The position numbers and the translations under genes were made by a program. The notes below the pieces were generated by a model. The model did no database searches and was not told where the DNA came from. It was given only the letters and a program-made list of their open reading frames with translations. This document shows, piece by piece, positions 1 through 13,100 of a stretch of 64,000 nucleotides of DNA (within the stretch, counting starts at the first letter, position 1; the number at the start of each line of letters is the position of its first letter). This DNA is from Elysia crispata (lineage: Eukaryota; Mollusca; Gastropoda; Plakobranchidae): positions 275,001 through 339,000 of the forward strand of contig JAWDGP010005762.1 of assembly GCA_033675545.1 (NCBI GenBank). Reading direction: 5' to 3'.

Positions 1-1752
1 AATAACAGGAATAGGACAGGAAAAAAAGGCAATTCAAATGTTTTTGATACCGCAAGTATCCTATTATCCTAATTAGCAAGATCATAACAGAGTATAGCTT
101 GAAGAACAAGGTGTCAGAGTATATTTAACACCTCCAGTTTATGCTAGCTTGGGTGCGTGGGAATATTATTGGAATTTTAATGAGAACCATTTAAACTGAA
201 ATTGGAAGATCAAATACTGTATTAATAATTAAGATTCAATTCCCACAATCCCACATAAGTTATAAATTATCTTTTACAAAGAGATATAGCAAAAAATTTC
301 AATTTTGCAAGCTGATACCGTTAAGCTTTTCAATTTAGGACAAAAATTAGTTTCAAATTCATTCTCAGGACACCAGGTCACTAGAATATAAAGAAAATTA
401 TAAATTAAAAATTTAACAAGAGGTGAGTCTAATACTAATAGTTAAAAAAAAATACCTATTCAACATCATGGTGTTCAATTTTGATACAAATTTGTGTCAA
501 TTCAGCCATATTTAGGCACCATAACTTATTTTAAGTACGCGATTATCAAATTTAGAGTAAACAGCATATTCCGCTGTACAGGTGATTGGTGTATGTTTAA
601 GAAAAAAATGTCTGCCCTTTCCTTCTTTTGGTAAAAGGTAACTTTTTTCTCAGTATCTCTGCTAGTGGTTTGATCTTCATCTTAATGCTTCGGCTATTTC
701 TTCCTAAGCCCATGGCGAAATCTGCCAATTGTATGTCCAGGGTTTACGGTGTAGCACTAAGTAGTCAAAAGCGTAGTTGTTTGAATGGCGTGTCATGCAT
801 GAATGAAGAAAGTCTATGATTGCTGTGTCTTGACGATCAAGGCAAAATTATGTGTAGTCTAAGCCAGTGTTGGTAGCCAGGAACAGTGAAAAGCATTCCA
901 TATTGTGACTGTCCCAACTCATAGCATCAATCTGCACTGGCTTTCTATCAGGCTGAGATCTAGATTTGATCTTGCCAACATCTGACAGTCAAATGACTGC
1001 CATAGTGCCAATCAGTGGACTGCCTAGTTATCCTTTCAAGGCCTAGCTTTTTATGAGTAAAAAAAGAAGAAAACAAAAAGAAAAAATTAAGGGTGAAGTA
1101 TCTACTTTTATTTCCTTGAAAGTGGCAAAATTTGCCATTCTTTGCAGACAAATAGAAAAAATGTGGCACAACTTACCATTTGCATCTGAGACAGGCATAT
1201 ACAGATAAAAAGGTGCACTGCTGTGCAAAACTTATTGTGATGGGAAATTTAAGGGCAAATGCATTCAACAGCTTTCATTTTGTCACATTAGGATTATTAC
1301 TACCAGGATTATCTTTTTATTTGATCTAGATATATGTGCTCAGGCCTTGGAATGCTATTTATATTGCCTTCTGTGGACTGGACAGATCCAAAGGAAAACT
1401 CCACAAATTCTACTAAGTTTGTTCATTAAAAGGATTTTTGAAAATCGCAATGAAGTCTCACATAGATTCTGAAAAAAGAGTGAGAAAACAATGATCATAC
1501 AATTATTGGGTATTATAGCCTCTATTTCATTTCACCAGTTGAACTAGATCAACATACTCGTCTTGTTGTTTATTTGTCAAGGAAAAGTTTAATCAAAGTA
1601 TCTTTCACAACAATATTAGCTTGGTTTGGCTATCGCAGCAGAAAATGTTTAAGATGGTGGTTTTTGCTAGAGCTGTGTATCGCACTATTATACTGAGCAA
1701 TTGTGGATTTAAAAATTTTTTCTCTTTAATTTTTGTTTTAATACCTTCACAG
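1..1752. other. Non-coding stretch upstream of first visible BRCC3 exon (probably intron)
   Basis: AT-rich sequence ending in a good 3' splice site at 1751-1752. No BRCC36 N-terminal coding (expected to include a segment like MGLCIGE) can be seen. A more complex block at about 640-1040 looks like dispersed repeat DNA but was not identified. Confidence 0.5.
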
Positions 1753-4700
1753 GTTGATGAAAAAAGAATACTTCACCTTTCTGCAGTGACTATCCTTCGC
1801 AGATCAGACAAGCAGCCAGACAGGGTGGAAATTTCTCCAGAACAACAGACTGATGCCTCTATCAAGGCAGAGGTATGAACGTTCATGAAGTATGTTGCAA
1901 GTCAAAGTTGATAAATATGGGAGCTGTCACATGGTCTGAGTCAAGAAGTATTTTAGGTGTTGAAAGGAATTATTTTTAATATTTTATCAGTTTAAAAAAA
2001 TTAAATTTGTGAAAACAAATGTGTAACCAAATTAGCTTATTTACTTTCAACTGCACAAGAGCTGAATCATCAAAATCTTTGGCTCCTTCTCAGAAGTAAG
2101 TCGGAGCAGAACATGTTTTGCTTGAATATATTTATGATTTGAAACTCATATCTATTTCTTATATAATTATAGTCCTAGGAAGTAAGTACTTCCTTAAAAT
2201 GAAAGAAAAATGGAAATTAGTTAATCTTCACTGATTTCCTATTTGCAAGTAAGTTGATGTTAGCAAGCAATGACTGTATTGGTATCCTGAGGATTGAAAG
2301 AAAAAATAAAAAAAAAGAGATATATAATTTGGATTTTCCAATAGCATTTCATAGTGGTTATTTTTAAATTTTTTGTATAAAAACTAAAGTTGATTTTAAT
2401 TTGCATCGCTTTAATTTACTGGGAGAAGGGTGATTTCTTCTTTCTAATTTATTTATACATTAAGAACGGTATTGTTGACTCCAATTGAAGCATTTTAATG
2501 CCTGTTCTACCTTAATTGTGTTCATCCCTGATGCTACTAGAATGAAGGTGGTATAATGAGCCAAATATTCTCTTGTCCTTTTGTCTGGATGGTTCTTACA
2601 TTTTAAAGCAAAGTACAATATGGTCTTTAAGAATGTTGAGAAGGAAGTAGATTGTTGACACAGTAGTTTGATTGATGAAGGAAGAGTCCAACCATAATAA
2701 TTTGAGCAATATTTTCAATTTTTATAAAATGGTCTCTTCCTTTGAAAGCTACAAATGACCCCTTTTAGTGAAGCTTAGTATGCCATGAAACTATAGTTCC
2801 AAGAGTTAAAAAAAATATTCTAGTGGGATGCAAGATGAATGCTAAAATATGAATGACTTGATAAATGCCACCCTAATCCACTGTATATCCATAAGTTGAG
2901 CTGCAAACATTCTTTTCATCCACAGCAATTGGCAAATGACTTAAAGAGACCCATGCGTGTAGTGGGATGGTACCATTCTCACCCACACATTACTGTCTGG
3001 CCTTCACATGTTGGTAAGTTTATATTTTAAATGGCTTATTATCATTATGTGGTTTTGATTTTTTTTTTATTTTGAGATATGCATGCTGAATCTTGCTTAA
3101 ACTTTATAGATTTCTTAAATCTGTTAAATAGTAACTCTCAATAACATTAAAAAGTCATAACATAAGCTCCTCTGATGTCTGAAGCAAACTTGGCGGCAAT
3201 CCTTTCCAGGCCTAGATTCCTTTCATGTTCTACTTTTCTCAGTTGATGGCGCTTCTGCCAAGCTAAAGGCGGCACGCATGATATTTTTTGTGAGCTCTAC
3301 TTCTTATCACTACCAGGTGCACATTGTATTAACATTCATAAAATTCTGTAACAGTAGGTTTGCTTTCTTTTTATTTTCATTGGAATAAGTAATTGTAAAA
3401 TCACCCTGATCATATAGGACCAAAAGATCAAATATAGAATCAAACAACTCCCCCCCCCCACCCTAAAAAAATGATTATAAATGAAATGCAGGGATGAATT
3501 ACTGACGTACCTTAAAATTGGTATATGGATATTTGTCCTGCATATTTGTGATTAACTTGAGGATTTATTTTTCGCACAGGAATCACTGAATCATTAAAAT
3601 CTTTGCTTGTTTAATTATATGTTTTAATGACCTGTATTCAACTTTAGTCAAATCTCTTCGGAACAGCTTGTACAAAATGATTTAAGAAAGGCTCGATTTG
3701 ATGGTTATTTTCACCTGAAAAAATATGATGAGTCTTGATGGAGATTTTCAAACAGAGTTATCACGACTTATCACAGTGAAAGTCATGTGGATAAGATTGG
3801 TTATGTTGGCAGTGTGATCTTCAGCAAGGTCTATCCATTATTACTATTTTACTTTCAGATGTACGTACTCAAGCCAACTACCAGCAGATGGATGATGGTT
3901 TTGTTGGTCTTATATTTTCTGTTTTCAATGAGGACAAAGCAACAAAGGTAAGTCTGCCTAACTTTATCTTTAACTGTTCTGTATCCCTTTGTTTCATAAA
4001 CTTACTGGAAGCATTATGTGCTTGTGTCTTATTTGTGTGAAACAACCAAAACCTTTGTGGTGAATTCAAAGTTTATGGTGGCCTGCCTGCCTTAGAAGAG
4101 GATTTTCATATTTGCAGTGAGTTTTAATCTCAATCAACTAAAATTACAGATAGTTCTGTAAGCCTGAATCATTCCCATTAAAAATTGAGTCTTAATAAGA
4201 TGTTTTTTTTTAAATTTTGTGAAAAAACAAATTTTAAAATATTTCTTCCCTTTCAGATGAGGACATTTTGAATAAAAAAAATTTCACTTGATATTGGAAA
4301 AGCAATAAATTTAATTTAATTAAACTGTGATGGTCCTTAAAGACAAGTTGAGGTAACATGTATATTTCTTTTCATGAGGGCAAATTTAATCTATAACATT
4401 CCTGTCTCCATGAATATTTTATTAACAAGTAAAAAACACCCACCAATAATAATGGTAATAATGATAACAACAACAAGTTGTAGTAGTAGTAGTAGTAGTA
4501 GTAGTTGGACGAGGAGCAGCAGCAGTATTAGCAATAGTAGTAGTAGCAGCAGCAGCAGCAGTAATAGTAGTAGCACTGTTAGTAGTATTAGATGTAGTAG
4601 TAGTAGAAGCAGCAGCAGCAGCAGTGATTATCTACAGAAAAGAATGTATAATATATCTAACTTGGGACAGGAGGCACTGTTGTTTTGATAAAACTCAATT

Positions 4701-7700
4701 CAACTCTGCCATCTTGCTGCAAAGTTTAGCATCATCTATGTGTGAAAAGGTTGATATAATCAAATTAGGTTGATATTTGAACACAATAATGCCTTATGTT
4801 AGGCCTTTGCTATGGAAATGCAACTTGCTTGTCAAAGCTCACCCAACTGAATGTGTGATGTATTCTCCAGCACAGCAAGATTCAAGTCACCTGTTTCCAG
4901 TCAAGGGAGTCAAACTCAAGGTAAGGGCTCTTAGGCAGGTTTTTTTTTTTTTAATTACATGTGAGGAAATTGGTTTAATCGCTCTCTTGTTTCTGTATTT
5001 TATAAAGATTCATTTATTTAAACATTTTCTCAACATCCTTTATTCTCAAGTTGCTTTTCATACTCGAATATCTGTGATTTTCTTGCTCTGGCAGCAAGTT
5101 AGACCAGATAAGTCTTTAATCAAATTATATTTTGCTCTATAGCACCGTGAATCTTTAAAAAAATGTACGAATTGAATCTCATAGACATGTTATGGAAACA
5201 ATAAGATCCCAGTATTGCAGAATCAAGCTTATATAAAACATATACACCTAGATTTATCAAGATCCTGTTTTGAAAAAAAGGTCTTCTTTCTGTCTATTGA
5301 ATAGGAACTGATGGTTTGGAAGACACTGGTTCAGTTTATGGCAGGAGAATAAACTTTTTCCTTTTGATTTCCACTTTTATGTAAATCTTTTTTTTTCTGA
5401 GATAAAATTGCGCTCTTTTAAGTCTTTTAAATTCAAAATGGTCTAGGTTCCTCAGTGTAGGTGCTATTTCTTTAAATACATGCTAACTTGAAATAGAGCA
5501 GAAAATAGGCATAGCTCTTGCGAAATCCTTTTCTATATCAAGATTATGAGGATTTTATATTAAATTCAAGTTGATCTTCAATCGATTTCAAAAACTCTAA
5601 TAATATTTTTTTAAGAATTTTTAGGCCTTGATGGTATACAGATTCCATAAATAAAAGGCAGAATAATCTGGAGAAAATAAGCCAGTTAACGTAAACATAA
5701 AGTTAAGGTATCTGGATAAGCATGGAACTATTGAGAATCTTCTGAAAGAAATTTGAAATCATTTGCTTTTAGAATTAAAAAAAAAATTAAAGGAGTTTTG
5801 ATTTAGGTTCTCCGCATCCACCTTCATCATTGAATCACATAGTTACTCCCTCTTATGGAATGAGAAAGATAACCATGGTTGTCAAAACCTGAAGGCTGTA
5901 ATTTTTTTCAACTGAAATGGGTGCAAAGGAGTTCAATCGAATGTTGTGAAATTTGGTGTTTTTGTGGGTTTTTTTTAAACAACTAAGCAATGTAACTTGA
6001 AAAAAATCTTTAAAAAAAAGGAATTAGTAAAATACTTTTTACCAGAAGGAAATACATATAATTGTGAATGAAATATTGCTGATTTAAAAGAGCTAGGGAT
6101 GTGCTGAGTTTATGAATTGTGAGTTACTATGTGTTTTCATTGTCGACAGCTTTGAACGTGTGGAGGTTCCCCTGCATATTGTTCCCAGTTACAGCATCAG
6201 TCCTGCTTGCCTCAACCCTCTGGTGGATCTGCCCAAGATTCTCCTGCAGGAGGAAGATGAAGCGTACGCCAACGTGTCAGATGAAGAGCGACAGGATCTG
6301 CTTACGCGTGTTCACAATGCTTCAGGTGAGGCAGCCTGATGTTTGGGGCAATATCTGGTTGTATCTAAAATTCTCAGTTTTCTGATTTTTCTGAACAGTA
6401 GAGCCATAGAAGATAGAAAGGCTGTAAAAAAATTTGCAATTTGATTAAGACCTTTTTTCATGTAAAAGAATTATAGCACAAAAAAAAACAATACAAAACA
6501 AGAAAGTCTGAACAGGTTATTGAAATGAAAACCTTGAAATGTTGAATTTTATGCAGTCTCCTCTATATTTTTCCTCTCTGCAATTTTCAGAAGATTAAAT
6601 GTCATCAAAATTCAAGTGAACCTACTTAGTGCAATAAAGTTAAGATATTACATTGTTCATTTCAAGTGACCTCATGTATGCTGCCTAGCTTCTCATCTTC
6701 CTGCCATTAGCAGAGGTGCCTATGGTCCCGGACAATCTGGGAAACTCCCAGATTCGTTGTATCCAGGACACCTGGATTTACCTGCAAAATCCCGGATCTT
6801 TTTGTTTTGTTTCAGCATTTAGACTGACCCAACAGAAAAAATTATAAGCGGTTATTTTTGTTTTTGTTTCGGAATTAGTGTCACCAAACAATCCTTTAAC
6901 ACTTTCGCTATTGGGCCATTTGTCGCGGTTGGCCTGGGCCATTTCAAGATCAGGACATAATTTTATAGTGATATTTATATCACAAACACGGCCAATTTCT
7001 GTCATTGTTTTGATGCCGATAACGGAAGTATGAATAGATAAGCAAAGTCATGCGCACTAAAATAATTTAATCATCCTTATGTTCAATCGCATTTTTCGCA
7101 TCAAAGTTGCGAGCCGCGAAATGCGGCTTATAGGACAAAATGAACAGTTTTTTGAGCCGCAAAACGCGGCTTAAAATAGCAAAAGTGTTAAAAAGCACAA
7201 ATAGTGAAAATATAATATATATTTTTCTGTCATCGAGTATCCAAAGGCATAAAACTGGGCGATATATATTATATTGATTTGGTGTATTTTTGTTTTATTA
7301 TTTATATTTTCAATTCCAATTTCGAGATTTGTATTATAGTTGAAACTATCCAAGATATTCTCCCCATCCAGTTGTTTATTTTCGTATATTCCTGCGAAAA
7401 ACACTGTTTTCTCTCCTTCTTCACACCCAGACCTTGCCATTATGTCCAATAAAAAACCATTCTGATTAAAAAGTAAAAATAAGGAGAGCAGCGCTCAATA
7501 CGCAAGCCAGAATATAGGCCTTTATGTTTTCTCTGATATGAGTAAGCTTTTATGGGGCCTCAGTTGAGCCAATGAAATACAGAAAGTAGTCACAACTAAC
7601 ATTCGGGGACACAACTGTAGTGAGCTACTACAGGCCATTCAACCTCTTAGTCTGAGCACACACACACAAAAAAAGAGCTAAATTAGAAAGAAAAAAAAAA

Positions 7701-8670
7701 TGCTCCAAAATTATGGATCTTAGGACAATCCAATTTTGATTTAATACAGGGGTGGGGGGAGGGGAGGATGCTCCTGCCTAGGCCGCTAGCAGTGACTGAT
7801 TTTAAAAAGTTCAGTAAACAATTGTGTGTCCAGTTCTCATCCCTGTTATTACTGTATTATTCCTCTAAGTTTTATACTTAAGTCCCAGCTTATTTGTTTC
7901 TAACAGCTGTATGGCTGATTTTTTTTCAGTGTTTTAATTTAAGTGAAATTAGTAAAAACTGATATCGCGGTTTGTCCCTGATTTTGCTCCGAATTCCCTG
8001 ATTTTGGTGGGTGGTTTCCCTGAAAGGCATAGGTTGGAGTAGGCACCTCTGTATTAGTAACACACTAGTTCTCTTGCATCAAAATCTGATATATGTATAT
8101 CTATATATATGTAAAACGAGTCTACTACAATTCACTGCCCTAGATATCAAGCAGTCATCATGTAACTGAGCAGTGTGCCACCTTATTGATCTGCTTATTC
8201 CAAACTGGTTCAAAGCAAACCTCTACTTAGTCCTAAACAGCAAAAACAAGACTTAGTATTCAATAGTGTAACTGTAAGGTCTACCCGTTAAATGAGGCTT
8301 AATCATAACTCTTTGGGCTGAATAAATAACATCATGCATTATTTCAGTTCTTAATGAGATATTTCATAATTAGGAGAATATGGAGAGTTTTTGCTCAGAT
8401 TAGCATGACAGAGATCTAACATTTTTTTCTTTCCATTAAGTCTTTTGGTGTCAAGTTATGATCTCTTTTTTTCCCCTTCCTTTCTCTCTTGCTCCAGTGT
8501 ACACCAAGTCCGTATGCCATGTGATGGAGATGGTGAGTGGACCTCTTCTTCACAACCTCGAGTGTCGTCTAGCAGCCAATCAACGCAGGATACACGAACT
8601 CAAGGAGGAAAAGGCTCAACTTCAGGAAAAGCTCAGTGCTTATGAGAGAACAAAAATGCTGCCTGTCTAG
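1753..8670 (+). CDS. BRCC3: BRCC36 (Lys-63-specific deubiquitinase), 5'-truncated by window edge
   Basis: Visible coding exons: 1753-1872, 2926-3013, 3859-3947, 4871-4920, 6150-6325 and 8498-8670 (TAG stop). All introns are GT-AG and phases match at every junction; together they encode 231 residues. BRCC36 is the JAMM metalloprotease of the BRISC and BRCA1-A complexes and cleaves K63-linked ubiquitin. The first visible exon carries the ILRRSDK and DRVEISPEQ signatures; the second and third carry the zinc-binding HSHPH and downstream Asp of the JAMM motif (GWYHSHPHITVWPSHVD). The short 50-nt exon reads IQVTCFQS, and the fifth begins FERVEVPLHIVP. The last exon encodes the C-terminal coiled coil (about 50 residues rich in E, K, Q). 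The N-terminal part, about 70 residues in the human protein and including the catalytic Glu, was not found in 1-1752 and should lie left of the window. Convergent with ARGLU1. Identity is secure; boundaries are supported by phase. Confidence 0.95.
4478..4621. repeat. Interrupted (AGT)n/(AGC)n microsatellite
   Basis: Trinucleotide array in BRCC3 intron 3, alternating between AGT and AGC blocks with interruptions. The long Ser or Leu open frames through it come from the repeat and are not genes. Confidence 0.95.
6896..7191. mobile_element. piggyBac-like MITE with TTAA target duplication
   Basis: TTAA at 6896-6899 and 7188-7191 flanks a 288-bp element (6900-7187) whose ends are inverted repeats: CACTTTCGCTATT on the left and AATAGCAAAAGTG on the right, one mismatch in 13. 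A TTAA duplication is the hallmark of piggyBac-type transposition. Near the right end are two copies of a small GC-rich hairpin (AGCCGC, 5-nt loop, GCGGCT). It has no coding capacity and is nested in the hAT-like element. Confidence 0.7.
7260..7730 (+). repeat. Dispersed repeat family, copy A
   Basis: Shares with the stretches at about 18650-19420 (inverted) and 41180-41900 an ordered set of motifs: a core reading GTTGAAACTATCCAAGATAT, then CAGGCCATTCAA, GAGCTAAAT, an A-run and AATGCTCC. Copy A lies inside the hAT-like element. Class unknown. Confidence 0.6.
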
Positions 8671-8975
8671 CAAAGGCCCCCAGTTGGATGTATATTCTGC
8701 GGAGAGACTTTGCTAGAAAATGTGACTTTTATGGGAGTGGGATTGAAATCAATGGTTCACTAAGAAAAGGGAACTATTTTTTTTTACAGGACTATACCCA
8801 ACTGTTTAATTAGAAACTTTGACTTCTCTAGAGGTTACCCAAGCTAGTTGTAATTATTAAGGGGTACATCTCTTAGTTTTGGTGTTTGAAAATTTTAGGG
8901 AAAATACAGATATCAAATTAGAGTTTTCTTGGAAGTCAATGTTTAACTGATTTAAAGTCTCTCGCAATTTGTTAA

Positions 8976-8981
8976 AATAAA
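8976..8981 (+). promoter_or_regulatory. BRCC3 polyadenylation signal (AATAAA)
   Basis: AATAAA about 305 bp after the BRCC3 stop codon, followed by A- and T/G-rich sequence. This is the first canonical hexamer in the 3' UTR. Confidence 0.55.
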
Positions 8982-9359
8982 AGAAAAAACAAGTCATGCA
9001 AAAAAAAAGAATATCTCAAAAGGCTCATGTTAATTTTTTTTTTCTAGTTTGGTTTTTGTTTTTTGTGCGCTTTTTCCGTGGAATCGTAACATGTCAGTGA
9101 TATCTGTACATGGATTTTAATGAAGTGATAATCTTTAGAGGGCTGACAGAACAGGAGAAAGCCCTTTAAGGTAAGGTCAATTTAATATTGCCAAAATGAA
9201 ACCACCAGTTGCCAAACAATTCTTCTCTTCAAACATATTAATTAGAGCATGAGAAACATTTGAGACTGTTTTGAAACAAAGGCTTTGACTTGAGAAAAAA
9301 TTTATTTAATAGTCACTGTTTTCATCAGCCTCTTTTAATATCTGCAATGAAATCCGCTC

Positions 9360-10104
9360 AAAGTCAACACCTCGGCACCAAAAAAATAGTGTTAACTTAA
9401 AGCAAGTTGACTTTATCCTTTTCGAGGAAACAAGTCCGAAAATTGATGTTATGAAAACAGGTTGTCTCCCTTTCGTCACTTATGACAATGGCCTCCCTTT
9501 GCAGTGTCTCCATTTCGTTACTTTTTTATAGCTAAAGTGTGGGAAATTTATTACTGTTATTTAGGCAAAGAGAAAACCACTCAGGTTGTGAAAAGAGATT
9601 CTTCATTTAAACAACTTCATGTAAGTTACTGCACACAAAAACACAAAATATGCCAACATACCTACAATTTTTGCTACATTTTTTCAGTTTTACCCTCTTT
9701 TAATATGAGTTGGGACCATTATTAATTTTGTTTTGTTTTCCCCATTAAAAAAAGGCCTGATTAATAAAAAATATTTAGTATTATTAGAGGCTTTGAAAAG
9801 GATGCTATTAGTTAAGGCCAGCGGCAGTGGGGAGAAACTGCACTGTTTGCCTCAAAACGATGTGAGCACACCATAAGTTAGGTCTACACACACACACACA
9901 GCCTCTATCCTGCCCACGCTCTACACACCTTCCTTTGATACTGTTACAACCACGCAAGACCACACTAAGTTAGCTAGGCCTTGTTAAGCATGATAATACA
10001 CAGTGGCTTACTGACTGTTCTGGGTTTACAAAGAGCTATATCCTGCCCAGGCAACCGCTTTTATGTGTTTCACCTTTTCCCATCCACCCCGAGGTGTTGA
10101 CTTT
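9360..10104. mobile_element. Candidate inverted-repeat (foldback/MITE-like) element
   Basis: A perfect 16-bp inverted repeat (AAAGTCAACACCTCGG at 9360-9375, its reverse complement at 10089-10104) brackets 745 bp. The core motif GTTGACTTTA and its variants recur inside each arm and again near 10123 and 10184. No coding sequence and no clear target duplication were seen, so the outer limits are uncertain. Confidence 0.45.
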
Positions 10105-13100
10105 AAGTTAAAATGTCCCCAAGCTGTTGACTTTATCAGAAAATCAGTTACTTAAAAAAGAAGAAGAAGAAACTGGACTGGAGTGTGGTGTTGACTTCAA
10201 GCATATTCCACTGTATATTTTCCCTTCTTTTGCCTCTGAAATTTTGCTGTTTTAAGCTGAAGGAGACACTGTGGTTTGCTAATTTTTCTGTTCAGAATGA
10301 GTATAGGCAGTCGCTCATTCTAAAGTTCATAGGTTTGAAAATTTGTGGAAGAGAAAAATTAACTATATTTAATGGAAAGGAATCACAATTTCTTTTTTCC
10401 TATGCCCACAATTTAGACAGATTAGGCTCTCAATTTCTACAGCTAACATGGCAGAGTTCTAGGTGTTATCGAGAATTGTACATCCAGTTGCTGCAGTAAA
10501 GAAAATTTAAAATTCAATGTCACGAAAGCATTTGCAAGTAATGTAAAAAACGGTTTTCGATTAGGTACATGTGGGAATAATTATGCGTTTTTGTTGTGTT
10601 TTTTAATTGTTTCAAAATCTGTGCAATAAAAAGATTAAAAAAAACCTGAATCCTCTTGGCTGAACCTATGTGCTTGCAGCAATCTCTTTGTTTGTATGCT
10701 TTAATTAAAACATAGCATCCTGAAATGTCAGTGTCAAACTGAGTCATGTTTTTTTTTTCAGAGAATGAAGCTTCTGACATCAGAGGGTGTATTAGTAGTA
10801 ACTATCTCTGCCACATTGTATTTATTATATTCAAACATTACCAATTGCAAAGATTTTCATGCTTTATCGAAGTATAAACCAATGTGATTAAATGAGTCTA
10901 AGCTACCTTTGTAGCAGCACTCAGAAAAAAATCCTCACTCTAAATCATAACTTCTCCTCCTGACATGTCATGTGTTATGTTGCATCTGATTTTCAACTGA
11001 TCACACCCACTTTTGAAAAAACAGACGCTGAACAGTTTCCATTAATTGTTTCGAAAATAACATTTTATGAAATGTTTCTATACACTTTGAATCCAAAAAA
11101 TGTTTGTACCTATTTTTTAATTTTTTAAAATTTATTTGGTTCTTAACTTTTTTTTAAATCAGTCTTGAAATGAAGATAAAACATTGAAGGGCCTGTGTAT
11201 CATAATTCCTTACTAAAATAAGGCTGGTTGTGTTGTCAGTTTTAATGTTCTACTTTTAACATCATGCTGTAATCATTTATGCAATTCAAGCCAATGGTGA
11301 CTTGGAACTTGGCAGAAATCAGCACTTTATTACAGCAAATGTATCTCAAATTTAATTCATAACTCTTTTGCAGAAAATGGTGGAAGCAGTGATGCATCTT
11401 GTCAATTTTTTTTTTTAAACATTTCATGAGTATTATGAGAGCAAATGTATATGTATCTATGTTTGAATTAGATCCACATCTTTTTCTTTAGTTTCTAACT
11501 CTTTGTAAATTTTCATCCATGTCATCCATGTTTTATTTTTTATTCAACGGCACTTTCAAAGCCAAAATCTCAAACAAAATGCCAAAGAAACTCAAAAAGC
11601 ATTTTTTATATCAAGGGAATATAATAAAATTGAAATGTAAAATTATTTTTTTTTAAATTTGTTTATGTAATTGAAGGAGGATTTAGATTATTTTGCAATG
11701 CATTTAAAATTATGACTATGAGTATGACTTTTAAAATGGATTTGAAAATTGGCAAGAACAGAAGCCATTTAGCATCCACAGTATGCCAGGCTTATACTGT
11801 ACATTATGATGTGAAAACTGCTGAACGTTAAGAGGCCTTTCTGAGAGGATGCGTTTTGATACAGCTCATGATAATATACAGAAATCTTGCAAATTTAAGA
11901 TTAAATGTTATATGATTTCAAAGGAATTCAGATTCAATGATGGTTATCAAAAACAAAAATAAATCTATTAATCATTGACATAGATATTCACAGCATATTA
12001 TCAGCTATGTTTTCTATATCTTCACAACCATTATGGTCAAATAATGTGTAATAAATCCCATGCAATGTGTTGGGTGAAACAATAGAAGCATAGTGATTAA
12101 TGAAAGAGGTCTTTCTAGTAAGTTTGGTGTCCATGACTATAATTGGTGCACAGATATTTATTTTATTATTATCCACGTAATGATAAACTGAAACAATGAG
12201 TTACGAAACCATACGTTCTATCCACTGAATGTTTCATTGTAATGCATCCTGGTTCTTAATATCAAGATCATATATGTTTTAGTACAGCCACTTGCTGTGA
12301 CCATAAGTTAAGTAAAATTGAGATAAACTGAAGTATTTTCTTATCTAAAAACTGTTGGAAGAGTCAAATATGCTATTTATAGAGGAAGTTAACAGTATCG
12401 ATTGGATTTTCATTATTTCAAAGTTCTGAACAATAGATTCGAACATTTTCATAAATGCTGCTTTATTCTGACAATTTCTTTTGCAATTTAGCTCCCCAAA
12501 ACAGTTTCAATAGTGCTTTTACATATTTTCAGGTTGTTTTGGAACTCCTTTTCATTGGATTAACTCTATCTAGATCAACTGAACAGCACCATTTCCTGCC
12601 AATGATCCGCTTGCCGCTCTATTTTCATCTTTTATTGTATGAATCTCTAACTTGGATTACATCTTTCTTTATGGACAGAAATAAAAAGATGAGTTCCTTG
12701 GTTTCACCTCTATATCTAGATGAAACAATTATTCAAACGACTAATTTTGGGTTGCGAAACATCTGGTGAAAAGATAAAATACCCGAAATTCTGAAATGAA
12801 CCACAAACCCTTAAATAAAATATATCCCACGTTCGGTCGATTCGGAGTATTTATACACACTCATAATGACCAATTGATTTCTGAGCTGGAGCTCTGATGT
12901 AATATCTAGTGATAGTGGACGTTATGATAAATTATATGTTCAGCTTATGTTAAGGTACACTAAAAAAAAAAATTGTTTAGGATACTTGACAGCTGTTTAT
13001 TTTGCAAGTATCAGCATCAAGGTGAACAAATTATGGACAATTGAGGATAACATTAACATGAATTAAAACAGACCTGACATTTTATAAATCATCACAATAA

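Larger units (their letters stand above)
6711..8051. mobile_element. Non-autonomous hAT-like DNA transposon
   Basis: A perfect 12-bp terminal inverted repeat, CAGAGGTGCCTA at 6711-6722 and TAGGCACCTCTG at 8040-8051, bounds 1341 bp in BRCC3 intron 5. The CAGAGGTG-type terminus is typical of hAT elements. No clean 8-bp target duplication is visible; ATTAG occurs at or near both outer edges (6706-6710 and 8053-8057). No transposase is recognisable inside. The interior contains a nested MITE (6896-7191) and one copy of a dispersed repeat (about 7260-7730). Family assignment is inference from the termini. Confidence 0.65.

Noticed and set aside
628-819. Possible BRCC3 N-terminal exon
   Set aside because: No resemblance to the BRCC36 N-terminus and no suitable splice phase.
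4374-4688. Poly-Ser frame and its poly-Leu antisense
   Set aside because: AGT/AGC microsatellite inside BRCC3 intron 3.
4777-5142. Plus-strand 121-residue frame
   Set aside because: The true BRCC3 exon (4871-4920) uses a different frame (IQVTCFQS); this frame has no family match.
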